From contig NZ_JACKVK010000013.1 of NCBI RefSeq assembly GCF_025823185.1, positions 62,001-126,000 on the forward strand: DNA of 64,000 nt, written 5' to 3'. The translations under genes were made by a program, and so were the position numbers. The stretch's first letter is position 1; each line of letters starts with the position of its first letter. Shown piece by piece: positions 15,811-24,519 of this stretch. The DNA comes from Mycobacterium yunnanensis (GTDB lineage: Bacteria; Actinomycetota; Actinomycetes; Mycobacteriales; Mycobacteriaceae). The notes beneath the pieces are model-generated. The model was not told the DNA's origin. It worked only from the letters and a program-made list of their open reading frames with translations, and ran no database searches.

Positions 15811-17120
15811 CAGCCCAGAATCCCTTCCGTTCGGGGGGCCTCGTAGGCCAGGTAGCTGCGCTGGATGGCAATCTGATCCGCGAGGTATTTGGCGTCGTGC
15901 CACACCCCCCAGATGAAGCTCGAGCCGCGCCGGGACTGCCACGGCAGCCCGAGGAAGTAGATCCCCGCCTCGGTGGACACACCTCGCTGGTGTCGCGGCC
16001 GTCCGTTGGAGTCGAAGGCGTCGACCTGCAGCCAGTCGTAGTCGAACGCGAACCCGACCGCCCAGATGACCGTGGTGATTCCGGCGGCGGCGAGGTCGAG
16101 TCGACCGATCGGGTCGGACCCGCACTCCGGATCGGGAGCGAAGACGCGAGCTTCGGGCTCCTCGGGAAGATCGAGACCGTTGCGCGCGACGTAGGCGTCG
16201 GCTTCGTCGAGCATCGACAGGTAGTTCGCGTCGCCGGCGTCGATGTTGGCGCGCAGATCCGGCGCGATGGTCAGCACGCCGTCGGCGTAGTCACCAGCCA
16301 TGCCCAGGAGCGTGATCCCACTGGCCGCCAAATTCCGGAAGTCGACGGTGTGGCCACCGTGGGCGCCGCTGACGGCGATGGTGACGTGCTCCGCACCGCG
16401 GGGCGGCGCGGCGGCGTCCCACTTGCCCAATACGCCAAGCCACCAACAGAAGTCGCGCCCCCGGTAGCTGCGCGGCGGTCGGTCGTGGGGCCCGACGGCC
16501 AGATACACCTGACGCCCGGACTGCTGCAGTTCGTCGGCGATCTGCACACCCGAGGATCCGGCGCCAATCACCAGCACCGCACCGTCGGGGAGCTGTTGCG
16601 GATTGCGATAGGCGCTGGAATGGATCTGGTGCAGCCCGGAGGTCTCGGGAATCACCGCCGGCACGACGGGTTTCTGAAACGCTCCCGTTGCGGCGACGAC
16701 GAAGCGGGCGTTCAGGTCACCGTCGGAGGTCTCGACGTGAAATCCACTCTTGCCCTCCATCTTTCGAACCGAGTTCACCTGAACCCCGGTCCGGACCGGG
16801 GCGTCGAACTTGGTCGCATAGGCCTCGAGATAGTCGGCGACGCGCTCCTTGCCGGCGAACGCGTCGGGGGCGATGTCGAACTCGAGACCGGGAAACCGGT
16901 CGTGCCACGCGGGGCCGTTGGCGACCAGCGAGTCCCACCGCCACGACCTCCACCGTTCGGCGATGCGGTCGCGCTCGACGACGAGGTGCGGCACGTCGCC
17001 GGCACTGAGGTGCTCGCTCATCGCGATGCCTGCTTGGCCGGCACCGACGACCAGCACCTCGATATCGTGGCTCACCACCGTGTCCTCCACTGCATTCGAC
17101 GGATGCGTTCGCGATTCCAT
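15810..17120 (-). CDS. Flavin-containing monooxygenase (FMO/BVMO-like)
   Basis: 436-aa FAD/NAD(P)H-dependent oxidoreductase of the CzcO/flavin-monooxygenase type. It has an N-terminal FAD site VLVVGAGQAGIAMSEHL, a second Rossmann motif AVLVIGAGSSGVQIADEL for NAD(P)H, and the ATGAFQKPVVP and WAVGFAFDYDW segments. The start ATG 17120 (MESRTHPS) is chosen; a farther upstream extension to 17252 lacks family sequence, and GTG near SHDIEVLVVG is a shorter alternative. It is the first gene of the overlapping operon down to the nitrilase. It likely oxygenates a substrate N, S or ketone; substrate unknown. Confidence 0.85.
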   Translation of the reverse strand: MESRTHPSNAVEDTVVSHDIEVLVVGAGQAGIAMSEHLSAGDVPHLVVERDRIAERWRSWRWDSLVANGPAWHDRFPGLEFDIAPDAFAGKERVADYLEAYATKFDAPVRTGVQVNSVRKMEGKSGFHVETSDGDLNARFVVAATGAFQKPVVPAVIPETSGLHQIHSSAYRNPQQLPDGAVLVIGAGSSGVQIADELQQSGRQVYLAVGPHDRPPRSYRGRDFCWWLGVLGKWDAAAPPRGAEHVTIAVSGAHGGHTVDFRNLAASGITLLGMAGDYADGVLTIAPDLRANIDAGDANYLSMLDEADAYVARNGLDLPEEPEARVFAPDPECGSDPIGRLDLAAAGITTVIWAVGFAFDYDWLQVDAFDSNGRPRHQRGVSTEAGIYFLGLPWQSRRGSSFIWGVWHDAKYLADQIAIQRSYLAYEAPRTEGILG

Positions 17121-17193
17121 CGTCGGCCCGCCCTCTACATCTGTACAGCGCATAGTTCCGATGCATGGGATCGGGGAATCCGATTTAGCGTGC

Positions 17194-18105
17194 TCAGACG
17201 TCGCTCTTGTCGGCGAACAGGCTCCTGCAGAGTTCGGCGACCACGCTGGCACGGCGCGTCGAGCGGGCCGCGGCCGAGTCGAGCAGGACGACCGTCAGCG
17301 CCGGCGGCTCGCCGCTGATCGGCACCGCCGCGACCGGATGACCGTCCAGCGCGACCGGGACGGCCGCGTGAAGGTTCAGGACCGTGTACGCCAGGTTGCG
17401 CCCCACCAACGCGCGGCACGTCTCCACGGTCGTCGACCGGTAGCGGATGTTCGGCGAGACACCCGCTTCGGCGAACACTCGCTGGAAGTAGTCGCGGCTG
17501 TGTGGCAGGTCGAGCAGCACCATCGGCTCGTCTGCCAGCTCGGCGAGGTCGACCTGCTCGCGTTCGGCCAAGCGGTGGGACCCGGCCACCAGCACGTAGG
17601 GCGGCAGGGTGAACAGCGGCCACCGCTTCAATCGGGGGTCTTCGACGAGGTCGTAGCCGATGCCGAGTTCGAAGGTGCCGTCGGCGACGCCCTCGGCGAG
17701 GTCGGCGAGATCCACCTCGGTGGTCTGCAGGTGCAACTTCGGCAGCTTCTCGGCTGCCACGGAGAGCAATTCGGGCAGGAGATAGGGCGCGACGACCTCG
17801 AAGCAGCCAATCGAGAGGGTTCCGCTGAGCGAGGTTCCCAAGCCCTGGGCGACGGTCCGCAGATCGGTGGCCGACGCCAACAATTGCCGACTGGCGACGA
17901 GCAGTTCCTTGCCCGCCGGCGTGAGGCTGATGCCTCTGGCGTGGTGCCGCACGAGCAGTTGGACCGACAGTGCGGTCTCGAGGTCGGCCAGTGCGGCCGA
18001 CATCGCCGACTGGGACAGGTGGACGGCGGCCGCCGCCCGGGTGACGCTACCGGCCTCGGCGACGGCGACGAAGTACTCGAGTTGCCGCAGGGTGTAGTCC
18101 GCCAC
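17194..18105 (-). CDS. LysR-type transcriptional regulator
   Basis: 303-aa LTTR with an N-terminal winged helix (residues 1-60: LRQLEYFVAVAEAGSVTRAA, then HLSQSAMSAALADLE) and a periplasmic-binding-protein-like effector domain. It is transcribed away from the aldehyde dehydrogenase gene across an 89-bp gap, the classic LTTR layout, and lies 73 bp upstream of the monooxygenase on the same strand. It therefore probably controls the divergent dehydrogenase and the operon downstream in response to a pathway metabolite. Confidence 0.9.
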   Translation of the reverse strand: MADYTLRQLEYFVAVAEAGSVTRAAAAVHLSQSAMSAALADLETALSVQLLVRHHARGISLTPAGKELLVASRQLLASATDLRTVAQGLGTSLSGTLSIGCFEVVAPYLLPELLSVAAEKLPKLHLQTTEVDLADLAEGVADGTFELGIGYDLVEDPRLKRWPLFTLPPYVLVAGSHRLAEREQVDLAELADEPMVLLDLPHSRDYFQRVFAEAGVSPNIRYRSTTVETCRALVGRNLAYTVLNLHAAVPVALDGHPVAAVPISGEPPALTVVLLDSAAARSTRRASVVAELCRSLFADKSDV

Positions 18106-18194
18106 GCAGCGCCTTCCGCATAGGAGAAATCGATCTTAGGGTTCGGAAACCTCTGTTGTACAGGTGACCGAGAACGCTTCAGTGTTGAGACACC
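18106..18194. promoter_or_regulatory. Divergent LysR / aldehyde dehydrogenase promoter region
   Basis: 89-bp gap between the regulator start (18105) and the dehydrogenase ATG (18195). It contains an imperfect inverted repeat, AGGGTTCGGAAACCT at 18138-18152, a candidate LTTR operator. No unambiguous promoter boxes are assigned. Confidence 0.4.
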
Positions 18195-19694
18195 ATGACC
18201 ACGAACGCCGCACCGACGACCCTGGCCGACTGGACCGAACGGGCCGCCGCCATCCGACCGCGCAACGAGATCTACGTCGACGGCGGGTTCCGACCCGCCG
18301 AATCCGGTGAGACGTTCGACTCGGTCAACCCCGCCACGGGTGAGGTGCTGACCAGTGTCGCCTCGGCGCAATCCGTCGACGTCGACGCAGCGGTGGCCTC
18401 CGCGCGTGCGTCCTTCGAAGCGGGCGACTGGTCCCGCAGCTCCGCGGGCGACCGACGACGGGTGCTGCTGCGGCTCGCCGATCTGGTCAACGAGAACGCC
18501 GTCGAGCTTGCGCTGCTCGACTCGCTGGACATGGGGAAGCTCGTCGGCGAGGCCTACACCGTCGACGTGCCCTCGGCCGCAGCGCTATTCGCCTACTACG
18601 GCGAAGCGCTCGACAAGATCAACGGAGAGATCGCGCCGACGGAGCCCGGCAATCTCGCGCTCGTCACCCGGGAACCGCTCGGCGTCGTCGGTGCCGTCAC
18701 GCCCTGGAACTTCCCGCTGGACCTCGCCGTGTGGAAGGTCGCCCCGGCGCTGGCCGCAGGCAACAGCGTCGTGCTCAAGCCGTCCGAGCGGGCACCGCTT
18801 TCGTCGCTGCGCCTCGCCGAACTGGCCACCGAGGCGGGCCTCCCACCGGGAGTGCTCAACGTCGTCCCCGGCCATGGCGACACCGCCGGAGCCGCACTGG
18901 GCTTGCACCAGGACGTCGACGTGCTTGCCTTCACCGGTTCGACCGCAACCGGCAAGCGATTCCTGCGCTACGCCGCCGACTCGAACCTCAAGCAGGTGTG
19001 GCTGGAATGCGGCGGCAAGAGCCCCAACATCGTCTTCGCCGACGCCGATCTGGATCAGGCCGTCGAGATGGCCCTGTTCGGCGCCTTCTACAACCAGGGG
19101 GCGGTCTGCTCGTCGAACTCACGGCTGCTGCTGCAGGCCTCGATCGCGGATGGCGTCGTCGGCGAGTTGGTCGAGCGCGCGGCGGCGATGCGCCCCGGCA
19201 ATCCACTCGACCCCGCGGCGACCCAGGGTGCCATCGTCGACGAGGCCCACACGAGCCACGTTCTCGGCTTCGTCGACCGAGCCAGGACCGAGGGCCAGGT
19301 CCGGGTTGGCGGGCAGCGCGACACCGTCGACGGCCGCGGCTGCTTCTTCGAGCCCACCGTGATCACCGGACTCAGTCCGTCGGCCGAGCTGGTCACCGAC
19401 GAAGTCTTCGGACCGGTTCTCGCAGTGCGCACGTTCACCGACGACGACGAGGCGATCCGCGCGGCCAACGACTCCGTCTACGGGTTGGCGGCCTCGGTGT
19501 GGACCAACGATCTGCGCCGTGCCCACAACGTCGCCGGCGCACTGCGGGCGGGCACGGTGTCGGTGAACACCGTCGACGCGTTGAGCGCTCAGACACCCTT
19601 CGGCGGATTCAAGCAGTCCGGGTTCGGCCGCGACCTGTCCCTGCACGCGCTGGAGAAGTACACCGGACTCAAGACCACGTGGATTAAGTTGTGA
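18195..19694 (+). CDS. NAD(P)-dependent aldehyde dehydrogenase
   Basis: 499-aa ALDH-superfamily enzyme oxidising an aldehyde to the acid. Key residues are visible: cofactor region TPWNFPLDLAVWKVAPAL, SGS-type loop AFTGSTATGKRF, general base Glu271 in WLECGGKSPN and nucleophile Cys305 in GAVCSSNSR. The sequence resembles PuuC/gamma-aminobutyraldehyde and other amino-aldehyde dehydrogenases, but specificity cannot be read from it. It is divergent from the LysR gene, and its 3' end overlaps the GMC oxidoreductase stop by 11 nt on the opposite strand. With that alcohol oxidase-like enzyme it could form an alcohol-to-acid step. Confidence 0.92.
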   Translation: MTTNAAPTTLADWTERAAAIRPRNEIYVDGGFRPAESGETFDSVNPATGEVLTSVASAQSVDVDAAVASARASFEAGDWSRSSAGDRRRVLLRLADLVNENAVELALLDSLDMGKLVGEAYTVDVPSAAALFAYYGEALDKINGEIAPTEPGNLALVTREPLGVVGAVTPWNFPLDLAVWKVAPALAAGNSVVLKPSERAPLSSLRLAELATEAGLPPGVLNVVPGHGDTAGAALGLHQDVDVLAFTGSTATGKRFLRYAADSNLKQVWLECGGKSPNIVFADADLDQAVEMALFGAFYNQGAVCSSNSRLLLQASIADGVVGELVERAAAMRPGNPLDPAATQGAIVDEAHTSHVLGFVDRARTEGQVRVGGQRDTVDGRGCFFEPTVITGLSPSAELVTDEVFGPVLAVRTFTDDDEAIRAANDSVYGLAASVWTNDLRRAHNVAGALRAGTVSVNTVDALSAQTPFGGFKQSGFGRDLSLHALEKYTGLKTTWIKL

Positions 19695-21279
19695 CGGTGA
19701 CTCTTTCGGCGGCGTCCTCGGTGGGCTTCTCTCGCGCCCCGTCGGCGGCGATCAGGACGGCGGCCCGCTCGGCGACCGTCATGACCGTGCCGACGGGATT
19801 CACCGACGGAATGGTCGGGAACACCGACGCGTCCACGACCCGCAACCCGACCACTCCCCGCACCCGCAGGTGCGAGTCCAGGACCGCCATCGGATCGTCG
19901 GCGGCTCCCATCCGGCACGTTCCCGAGACGTGGTACACGGTCTGATGGGTGGCTCGCAGCGGCGGTGACAGTTCCTCGTCGGTGGTCAGCTCGGCGCCGG
20001 GGAACACCTCGCGCCCGATCCACTCCGACATCGGCGACGCGGCGGCGACCCTGCGGGCCAGCCTGATGCCGGCGATCAACGTGGCCTCGTCGGCGCCGTC
20101 GGGATCGGTGAAGTACCCGTAGTCGATGCTCGGAGCCTGCCCGGGGTCGCTGCTGGTGATCCACACCCGACCCCGACTCTTCGGCTTGGCCACGTTGGGC
20201 GCGATCGCCACGATCCGATCGGGCAGCGTCACGCCGTAGGTGACGGCGTGGACGGCCCAGGCCTCGACCGGGAAGTGCATCAGGACGTCGGGCCTGGCGG
20301 GTTCACCGTCGTGCAGTTTCACCGCCGCCCCGGCATCCCATCCGGTTGCGCACGTGTCCGGCACGTCTCGCCGCGCCTCCCACACGATCAGGCCCTCAGC
20401 GTGGTCCATGAGGTTCTCCCCCACACCGGGCAGGTCGACGACGACGTCGACGCCGGCGTCGACGAGCATGCGGCTGGGACCAATGCCGGAGAGCTGCAAC
20501 AACTTCGGGGTGTCGACGGCCCCGCAGCACAGCACGACCTCCCGTGTCGCGCGGATCTCGCGCTCCGCCCCGTCGGCGTCGCGCACCAGGACGCCTACCG
20601 CGGCGCCGTCCTCGAGGAGCACCCGGATGGCCGCCAGACCATGGAGGACCTCGAGATTGTCACGTTCGCCGACGACTCCGTGCACGTAGTGCACCGACGT
20701 CGACGACCGCAGATGGCTCTCGGGGGTGTACCCGATCTCGAAGAAGCCCGCGCCCTGGCCCGTCGTGGCGAAGTCGGGGTCGCTGTTCCATCTCGATCGG
20801 GCGGGCAAATCGAGCGCTTGGCGGGCCGCGTCGACGACGTCGGCGAGGTAGGGGTTCTGGTCCTTGGCGTCCACGGGATTGATCGGGGTGGCGAGCCCGT
20901 CGAAGTACGGATTCAGCACGTCGGAATCCCAGCCCTCGACGCCGAGTGCGGCCCACTCGTCGAGGTCGGCCGCCAACGGACGCCACGTGATCATCGTGTT
21001 CGCAGTCGAGCAACCGCCGAGGATGCGCATTCGCGCCTGCCGAATGTGCGAATTGCCGCGCTCCTGGGGCACACTGCGGTAGTCGAGGTCGTATTCGCTC
21101 TCCACCATGTCCGGCCAGCGCCGAATATCCAGTGCGCGAGGCTCGTTGGCGTCCGAGGGACCCGGCTCGACGAGGGTGACGGTGACACCGGGATCCTCGG
21201 ACAGCCGAGCGGCGACGATGCATCCCGCCGTGCCGCCGCCGACGACGACGTAGTGGGACTGGGTCGCGGGGGCAGTCAC
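19684..21279 (-). CDS. GMC-family FAD oxidoreductase (choline dehydrogenase-like)
   Basis: 531-aa glucose-methanol-choline oxidoreductase. The FAD-binding YVVVGGGTAGCIVAARL is at residues 10-30; GMC signature-type segments are RILGGCSTANTMITW and GAVDTPKLLQLSGIGP; near the C-terminus are the catalytic-His region TVYHVSGTCRMG and SVNPVGTVMTVAER. The start GTG 21279 overlaps the permease stop in GTGA. The family oxidises primary alcohols (choline, glucose, alkanols); here an alcohol derived from the transported substrate is likely, passed to the convergent aldehyde dehydrogenase. Confidence 0.9.
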   Translation of the reverse strand: MTAPATQSHYVVVGGGTAGCIVAARLSEDPGVTVTLVEPGPSDANEPRALDIRRWPDMVESEYDLDYRSVPQERGNSHIRQARMRILGGCSTANTMITWRPLAADLDEWAALGVEGWDSDVLNPYFDGLATPINPVDAKDQNPYLADVVDAARQALDLPARSRWNSDPDFATTGQGAGFFEIGYTPESHLRSSTSVHYVHGVVGERDNLEVLHGLAAIRVLLEDGAAVGVLVRDADGAEREIRATREVVLCCGAVDTPKLLQLSGIGPSRMLVDAGVDVVVDLPGVGENLMDHAEGLIVWEARRDVPDTCATGWDAGAAVKLHDGEPARPDVLMHFPVEAWAVHAVTYGVTLPDRIVAIAPNVAKPKSRGRVWITSSDPGQAPSIDYGYFTDPDGADEATLIAGIRLARRVAAASPMSEWIGREVFPGAELTTDEELSPPLRATHQTVYHVSGTCRMGAADDPMAVLDSHLRVRGVVGLRVVDASVFPTIPSVNPVGTVMTVAERAAVLIAADGAREKPTEDAAERVTVTT

Positions 21280-22685
21280 GCCACGGTCTCCACACCCGCC
21301 GTCGCCGCCACCGACGACGAACCCATTCGTGGCTTCATCAGCGCGTAGTACAGCGGGCAGATGACGGCCAGTCCGACGATCCAGGAGACGTCGACGCCGC
21401 CAATCGCGGAGGCGACGAAACCGGTGAACAGCGTGGTGGACAGGAACGGTATCTGCACCAGGATCCCGGCGAAGTAGCAGCCGATGGCCACCCAGTTGAA
21501 GCGGCCGTACCGACCGCCGTCGCGTTCGAACAACGCGTCGATGTCGTACACCCCGTGGCGCAAGAGGTAGTAGTCGACGAGGTTGACGGCCGTCCAGGGA
21601 ATCAGCACGCACAGCAGCAAGGCCAGGAAGTTGGCATAGTTGGCCAGGAAGTCGTCGGCGCTCACCAGCGCCGGAATCAGGGCGACGACGAACAGGGCGA
21701 CCGACACCGTGGCCCGGCTGCCCGCTCGGGGGTTCCAGCGCGGAAAGACGTTCTGGCCCACGGTGATCGTCGAGAGAGTGCCGCAGTAGAGGTTCATCGC
21801 GTTGGTCGCCGTGATGCCGATGGCGAAGATCGCGAACACCCCGGTACTCACGCCGTGGGTCAGCGTCGACAGACCCTCCAGGGTGTCGTCGTCGGGCAGC
21901 GCCGCCCCGACGAGGACGCCGAGCAGCATCGGCAGCACCGAGCCCAGCACACAGCCCGAGTACGTGCCCCAGAACGCAGCCCGTTGTCCGGTGTCCTTGG
22001 GCATGTACCGCGTGTAGTCCGAAACGTATGGGGCATAGGCGATCTGCCACAAGGCGGCAACCGATAGCGTGGCCATGAAGCCAGCCCAGGTGAACCCGCC
22101 GGAATGCCACGTCTGCGCCGGGACGCCGTTGACACCGACCATCCACACGAACGCGATGAGCAGTGCGCCGCCGGCGACCACCGACAGCACCGCGGTCACC
22201 CGGTGAATGAGTCGGTAGCCCACCATCGTCGCCACCACGCTGATCAGCCCGATCACGACGATCGACCAACTCGTCGGCAGACCAGTCACCTTGGCCAGCG
22301 CCTGACCGCCGAGCACGACGTTGGAGGCGAAGAAGCCCAGGTACATGAAGATGACGAGGACCACGACCAGCAGGCTCCCGTAGGAACCGAACTGCGCGCG
22401 CGTCTGCAACATTTGCGGCACGCCCATCTGCGGCCCCTGGGCGGCGTGCAGCGCCATCACCACGGCTCCGATGACGTTGCCGAGCACCACCGAAAGTGCT
22501 GCGGCCCAGAGCGGCAAGCCGAACACCGTGGTACTGAGTGCGCCGGTGATGATCGTCAGCAGCATGATGTTCGAGCCGAACCAGACGGTGAACAGGTCAC
22601 GGGCCCGGCCGTGTCGTTCGTCGACCGGGATGTGTTCGATGGTCCTGCTCTCCACGGACTCAGGACTGGGAACAGGTGATGTCAT
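21276..22685 (-). CDS. NCS1-family permease (nucleobase/cation symporter, cytosine permease-like)
   Basis: 469-aa integral membrane transporter with about 12 hydrophobic segments and NCS1 features: an early WFGSNIMLLTIITGAL helix, GPQMGVPQMLQTRAQFGSYG, and PYVSDYTRYMP. NCS1 proteins import cytosine, purines, allantoin, hydantoins, uracil or thiamine-type compounds. It starts an operon with the GMC oxidoreductase (4-nt overlap) and is divergent from an amidohydrolase gene. It is the best clue that the surrounding enzymes act on an imported N-heterocycle or related compound. Confidence 0.9.
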   Translation of the reverse strand: MTSPVPSPESVESRTIEHIPVDERHGRARDLFTVWFGSNIMLLTIITGALSTTVFGLPLWAAALSVVLGNVIGAVVMALHAAQGPQMGVPQMLQTRAQFGSYGSLLVVVLVIFMYLGFFASNVVLGGQALAKVTGLPTSWSIVVIGLISVVATMVGYRLIHRVTAVLSVVAGGALLIAFVWMVGVNGVPAQTWHSGGFTWAGFMATLSVAALWQIAYAPYVSDYTRYMPKDTGQRAAFWGTYSGCVLGSVLPMLLGVLVGAALPDDDTLEGLSTLTHGVSTGVFAIFAIGITATNAMNLYCGTLSTITVGQNVFPRWNPRAGSRATVSVALFVVALIPALVSADDFLANYANFLALLLCVLIPWTAVNLVDYYLLRHGVYDIDALFERDGGRYGRFNWVAIGCYFAGILVQIPFLSTTLFTGFVASAIGGVDVSWIVGLAVICPLYYALMKPRMGSSSVAATAGVETVA

Positions 22686-22817
22686 GGGCGTGACCGACTT
22701 TCGACGATGGAGCAGGTGGTGCGGCTCTGACTGAGGTCGTCCCAGTATCGAGTGATCGGTAGCACAGATAAATCACAAAGAATCGGAGTTTTGGATCGCT
22801 TTTGCCGATGTAGCCCC
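22686..22817. promoter_or_regulatory. Divergent promoter region, permease / amidohydrolase
   Basis: 132-bp gap between divergent genes. It contains an unusually A+T-rich stretch for this genome (22762-22806) and a loose inverted repeat, GTGAT at 22752-22756 and ATCAC at 22772-22776. Promoters for both directions are expected here; none is assigned precisely. Confidence 0.35.
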
Positions 22818-24512
22818 GTGTTGACCACACCTCGGGACGCGAGCACGATCGCCGAGGTGCAGGCCGACTACGTACTGACCAACGCATCGGTGTTCCGGCC
22901 GGGGTCCGACCGCCCAGCCGACACGGTGTCGGTTGCCGGCGGCCGGGTCGTGGCGGTCGGTCGCGGTGTCGACCGTGCACTGCTCGGCGACGGCACCGAG
23001 GTCGTGGACCTCTCGGGCGCCACGCTGCTGCCCGGTTTCGTCGACGCCCACGCCCACCCCGTCGCAGCCGGCGTCCAAGCCCTGCGCTGCGACCTGTCCA
23101 CGCTGCCCCATGACCGGGACGCCTACCGCCAGGCCATCGGCGACTACGCCGCGGCGCACCCGGGAGACCAGACGATCGCCGGAAGTGGCTGGTATGGCGA
23201 CGCCTTCGCGGGTGGCTTCCCCACTCGCGACGACGTCGACGACGTCGTCGGCGATCGACCCGTCGTGCTCACCAGTCACGACGGTCACGGGGTCTGGGTG
23301 AACGGCAGCGCGCTGCGCCGAGCCGGAATCGACGCGTCCTTCCCGGATCCCGAGGGTGGGCAGGTGGTGCGCGACGCCGACGGCGAACCGACCGGCATGT
23401 TGTTCGAGCAGGCCGCTGCACCGGTCAACGCGCTGATACCCGCCGTCACACCAGACTTCCTGCGCCGAGCCCTGCTCGAGGCTCAACAGCGCCTGCACGC
23501 CGTCGGCGTCACGGGCTGGCACGACGCCGGCGTCGGCATCAGCGCGTTCGGACTCACCGACATCTTGGACACCTACGTCGACGCCGATGCCGCCGGCGAG
23601 CTCACCGCCCGCGTCGCCGGTGCGCTGTGGTGGTCTGCCGAAGCCGGATTGGCGCAATTGCCAACGATTCTCGAGCGGCGCGCCGCGGCAGGACACTCCC
23701 GATTCACCGCCGCAACGGTCAAGATCATGCAAGACGGCATTTGCGAGAACTGCACCGCCGCCATGCTGTCGCCGTATCGAGGCACGACCGACGGCAATGC
23801 ACCGTCCGGGCTGTCGTTCATCGATCCCGATGAACTGGGGCAGATCACCCGCCGTCTGGCGGCGGAGGGATTTCAGATTCACATGCACGCAGTGGGTGAC
23901 CGCGCCGTCCGGGAATGTCTCGACGCGCTGGAGCCTGCCATCCGCGAGAACCCCGAATTCGACGGCCGGCATCAGATCGCCCACCTGGACGTCGTCGACC
24001 CGTCGGACGTCCCGCGCTTCGCCCGGCTCGGCGTCATCGCCAACATCCAGGCGTTGTGGGCCCGCCGCGACAAGGAGATCGTCGAGCGCAAGCTCCCGCT
24101 CTTGGGGCCCGAACGCGAACGCTGGCACTTCCCGTTCGCCTCCATCGCCCGGCATGGCGCACGGCTGGCGATGGGCAGCGACTGGCCGGTGACCGACCCC
24201 AATCCCCTGCTGGCACTTCACACCGCGGTCCACCGGACCGGTTCGCGCGCCGACCCGCACGCGATCGGCGCCGGTGTCTTCGACGAGCCATTGGTGCCCG
24301 AGGAGGCCATCGATCTCTCGACCGCGATCCAGGCGTACACCGTGGGATCTGCCTACGCCAATCGCTGGGAGGACGACTGCGGCACCGTCGAGGTCGGCAA
24401 CGTGGCCGACCTCGTCGCACTGGACCGTGACGTGTTCGACGCCCAGGACATCGGCGAGGTGGGTGTGGCCCTGACGATGGTGGACGGTCGGGTGGTTCAT
24501 CGCGCGCGGTGA
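22818..24512 (+). CDS. Amidohydrolase family protein (YtcJ-like)
   Basis: 564 aa from GTG 22818 (an ATG at 22752 adds 22 residues of unlikely sequence). Metal-dependent amidohydrolase with the HxH motif in LPGFVDAHAHPV, later His residues in HMHAVGDRAV and GRHQIAHLDVV, and the terminal Asp in LAMGSDWPVTD, as in the YtcJ/exoenzyme-regulatory AepA group. It would hydrolyse a C-N (or C-O) bond in the cytoplasm. It is divergent from the NCS1 permease and ends 7 bp from the convergent flavoprotein gene. Substrate unknown. Confidence 0.85.
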   Translation: MLTTPRDASTIAEVQADYVLTNASVFRPGSDRPADTVSVAGGRVVAVGRGVDRALLGDGTEVVDLSGATLLPGFVDAHAHPVAAGVQALRCDLSTLPHDRDAYRQAIGDYAAAHPGDQTIAGSGWYGDAFAGGFPTRDDVDDVVGDRPVVLTSHDGHGVWVNGSALRRAGIDASFPDPEGGQVVRDADGEPTGMLFEQAAAPVNALIPAVTPDFLRRALLEAQQRLHAVGVTGWHDAGVGISAFGLTDILDTYVDADAAGELTARVAGALWWSAEAGLAQLPTILERRAAAGHSRFTAATVKIMQDGICENCTAAMLSPYRGTTDGNAPSGLSFIDPDELGQITRRLAAEGFQIHMHAVGDRAVRECLDALEPAIRENPEFDGRHQIAHLDVVDPSDVPRFARLGVIANIQALWARRDKEIVERKLPLLGPERERWHFPFASIARHGARLAMGSDWPVTDPNPLLALHTAVHRTGSRADPHAIGAGVFDEPLVPEEAIDLSTAIQAYTVGSAYANRWEDDCGTVEVGNVADLVALDRDVFDAQDIGEVGVALTMVDGRVVHRAR

Positions 24513-24519
24513 GCGCGCC

